From Actinomycetota bacterium (GTDB lineage Bacteria; Actinomycetota; Actinomycetes; Nanopelagicales; Nanopelagicaceae), in the NCBI GenBank assembly GCA_026392775.1, contig JAPLBK010000095.1, positions 1-6,820 of the forward strand: a stretch of DNA of 6,820 nucleotides, in the 5' to 3' direction. The stretch's first letter is position 1, and each line of letters starts with the position of its first letter. Below the pieces are notes generated by a model. The model had not been told where the DNA came from. It searched no databases and worked only from the letters and a program-made list of their open reading frames with translations. Below, one piece after another: positions 6,096-6,820 of the stretch. The position numbers and the translations under genes were made by a program.

Positions 6096-6644
6096 ATGAA
6101 CGATTCACTGCGAAATGCCCTGGACTGGATAAGTGGAACCCCCCTGCGAGTGGCCATCATTCTTATCTCGGCCATGATTTCCCAGACCTTCGGCACCCGC
6201 GCAATCGAGCGGGCAATGAATCGATTAGCAACAGCAGATCTTGTCCCCGGTCCGCGCAACATCGTTGCCCGTCAGAAAGAGCGCGCTCGCACCATTGGTG
6301 GAGTTCTATCCAGCACTCTAAAAACTGTTATATGGGTTGTTGCAACGGCTATGGCTTTAGGTGAGTTTGGTTTTAACTTAGGACCCCTCATTGCATCTGC
6401 TGGAATTTTAGGTGTTGCACTAGGTCTTGGTGCACAGACCCTGGTTCGAGATGTTCTCTCTGGAATCTTTATGTTGGTTGAAGATCAATATGGTGTTGGT
6501 GACCAGGTAGATGTTCTTGAAGTCCAGGGTGTTGTTGAAAAGGTGGGTTTGCGCGTGACATGTGTGCGCGATAAAAAAGGAACGCTGTGGTATTTAAGAA
6601 ATGGTGAAATTCTAAAAGTTGGAAATCAATCTCAATCTGGTTGA
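6096..6644 (+). CDS. Short MscS-family mechanosensitive ion channel
   Basis: The 182-residue product is a small-conductance mechanosensitive channel homologue, expected in the cytoplasmic membrane to release solutes on osmotic downshock. Predicted segments are TM1 at about 17-33, TM2 at about 69-90, and the pore-lining TM3 region at about 95-128, with the Ala/Gly-rich packing ASAGILGVALGLGAQTLVRD (100-119) that is diagnostic of the family. The beta domain follows (FMLVEDQYGVGDQVDV 125-140, then GVVEKVGLR 145-153 and GTLWYLRNGEI 162-172). The protein then stops at GNQSQSG, so the C-terminal alpha/beta cage domain of E. coli-type MscS is missing. Downstream sequence in the same frame does not resemble that domain and belongs to the convergent globin gene, so this looks like a naturally short form and not a frameshift. 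The 3' end overlaps the globin gene by 13 bases. No Shine-Dalgarno is seen. Confidence 0.92.
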   Translation: MNDSLRNALDWISGTPLRVAIILISAMISQTFGTRAIERAMNRLATADLVPGPRNIVARQKERARTIGGVLSSTLKTVIWVVATAMALGEFGFNLGPLIASAGILGVALGLGAQTLVRDVLSGIFMLVEDQYGVGDQVDVLEVQGVVEKVGLRVTCVRDKKGTLWYLRNGEILKVGNQSQSG

Positions 6645-6820
6645 TTGACCATGGCAGCTGCTGCCATCTCTAGATAGGTCCACAACTGCACCTTTAACTC
6701 TGGCTTCATCTCCACTCCATCAACGGCTGTGCGCATCGCTTTGACCCATGCATCATGTGCTGCGATATTGATATGAAACTGCGCATGGCGCATACGAAGG
6801 CGGGGATGTCCACGGTTTTC
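6632..6820 (-). CDS. glbO: Group II truncated haemoglobin (GlbO type), C-terminal part; 5' end outside window
   Basis: Sixty-two C-terminal residues are readable on the minus strand, ending in a TGA at 6634-6632; the rest of the gene continues past the window edge. RGHPRLRMRHAQF (fragment residues 3-15) matches the E/F region of actinobacterial trHbO, with the proximal haem-ligand histidine at fragment residue 12. W25 in HDAWVKAM matches the conserved Trp G8 that controls ligand access in this group. The ending WTYLEMAAAAMVNQP closely resembles the M. tuberculosis GlbO C-terminus as I remember it. The protein is expected to be cytosolic, binding O2 and possibly handling NO or peroxide; its physiological role is not settled. 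It converges on the MscS-like gene and overlaps its end. Confidence 0.93.
   Translation of the reverse strand, partial: ENRGHPRLRMRHAQFHINIAAHDAWVKAMRTAVDGVEMKPELKVQLWTYLEMAAAAMVNQPD

Noticed and set aside
5948..6262. Open frame of 104 codons on the minus strand
   Set aside because: It runs antisense through the 5' part of the MscS-like gene and overlaps the start of the HNH gene; the product resembles no family and the well-supported genes explain the region.
6620..6680. Frameshift or premature stop truncating the MscS-like gene
   Set aside because: No reading frame after the TGA at 6642 continues the MscS C-terminal domain; the sequence is accounted for by the globin gene on the other strand.

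Overview
The window looks like a compact chromosomal segment of an actinobacterium with a modest G+C content and very tight gene packing. A streamlined freshwater lineage such as the acI/Nanopelagicales type would fit, but this is inferred from gene family, gene order and base composition and was not tested. Supporting signs are an actinobacterial-type RpiB with a Glu in the active-site loop, an actinobacterial PepN, a group II truncated haemoglobin of the GlbO type, and a gene order (rpiB, pepN, small protein, HNH protein, glbO) that, from memory, is also found in Mycobacterium tuberculosis.

Layout: tRNA-Gly(UCC) (+) at 33-106. A secreted collagen-like protein (-) at 112-1257, five bases from the tRNA. 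An unusually long intergenic stretch at 1258-1575 holding the probable collagen promoter and a strong +-strand intrinsic terminator with no obvious upstream gene to serve. rpiB (+) at 1576-2031. trmB (-) at 2003-2662. pepN (+, GTG start) at 2729-5266. A 61-residue single-pass membrane protein (-) at 5263-5448. An HNH-endonuclease-family protein (-) at 5467-5982, probably cotranscribed with the small protein. A short MscS-type channel (+) at 6096-6644. The C-terminal part of a truncated haemoglobin (-) from 6632 to the window edge.

Most of the window is conserved housekeeping: sugar phosphate isomerisation (RpiB), tRNA m7G46 methylation (TrmB), peptide turnover (PepN), osmotic protection (MscS-like) and O2/redox chemistry (GlbO). 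All three convergent protein-gene pairs overlap at their 3' ends, a mark of a streamlined genome.

The unusual part is the first 1.57 kb. It carries a tripartite collagen-like exported protein whose 48 uninterrupted Gly-X-Y triplets contain no proline. The gene sits directly beside a tRNA gene and is separated from rpiB by a region with a possible small RNA or orphaned terminator. I see no integrase, insertion sequence, CRISPR array or phage gene, and no clearly new multi-gene system. The collagen locus and the adjacent possible RNA are the best candidates for something undescribed.
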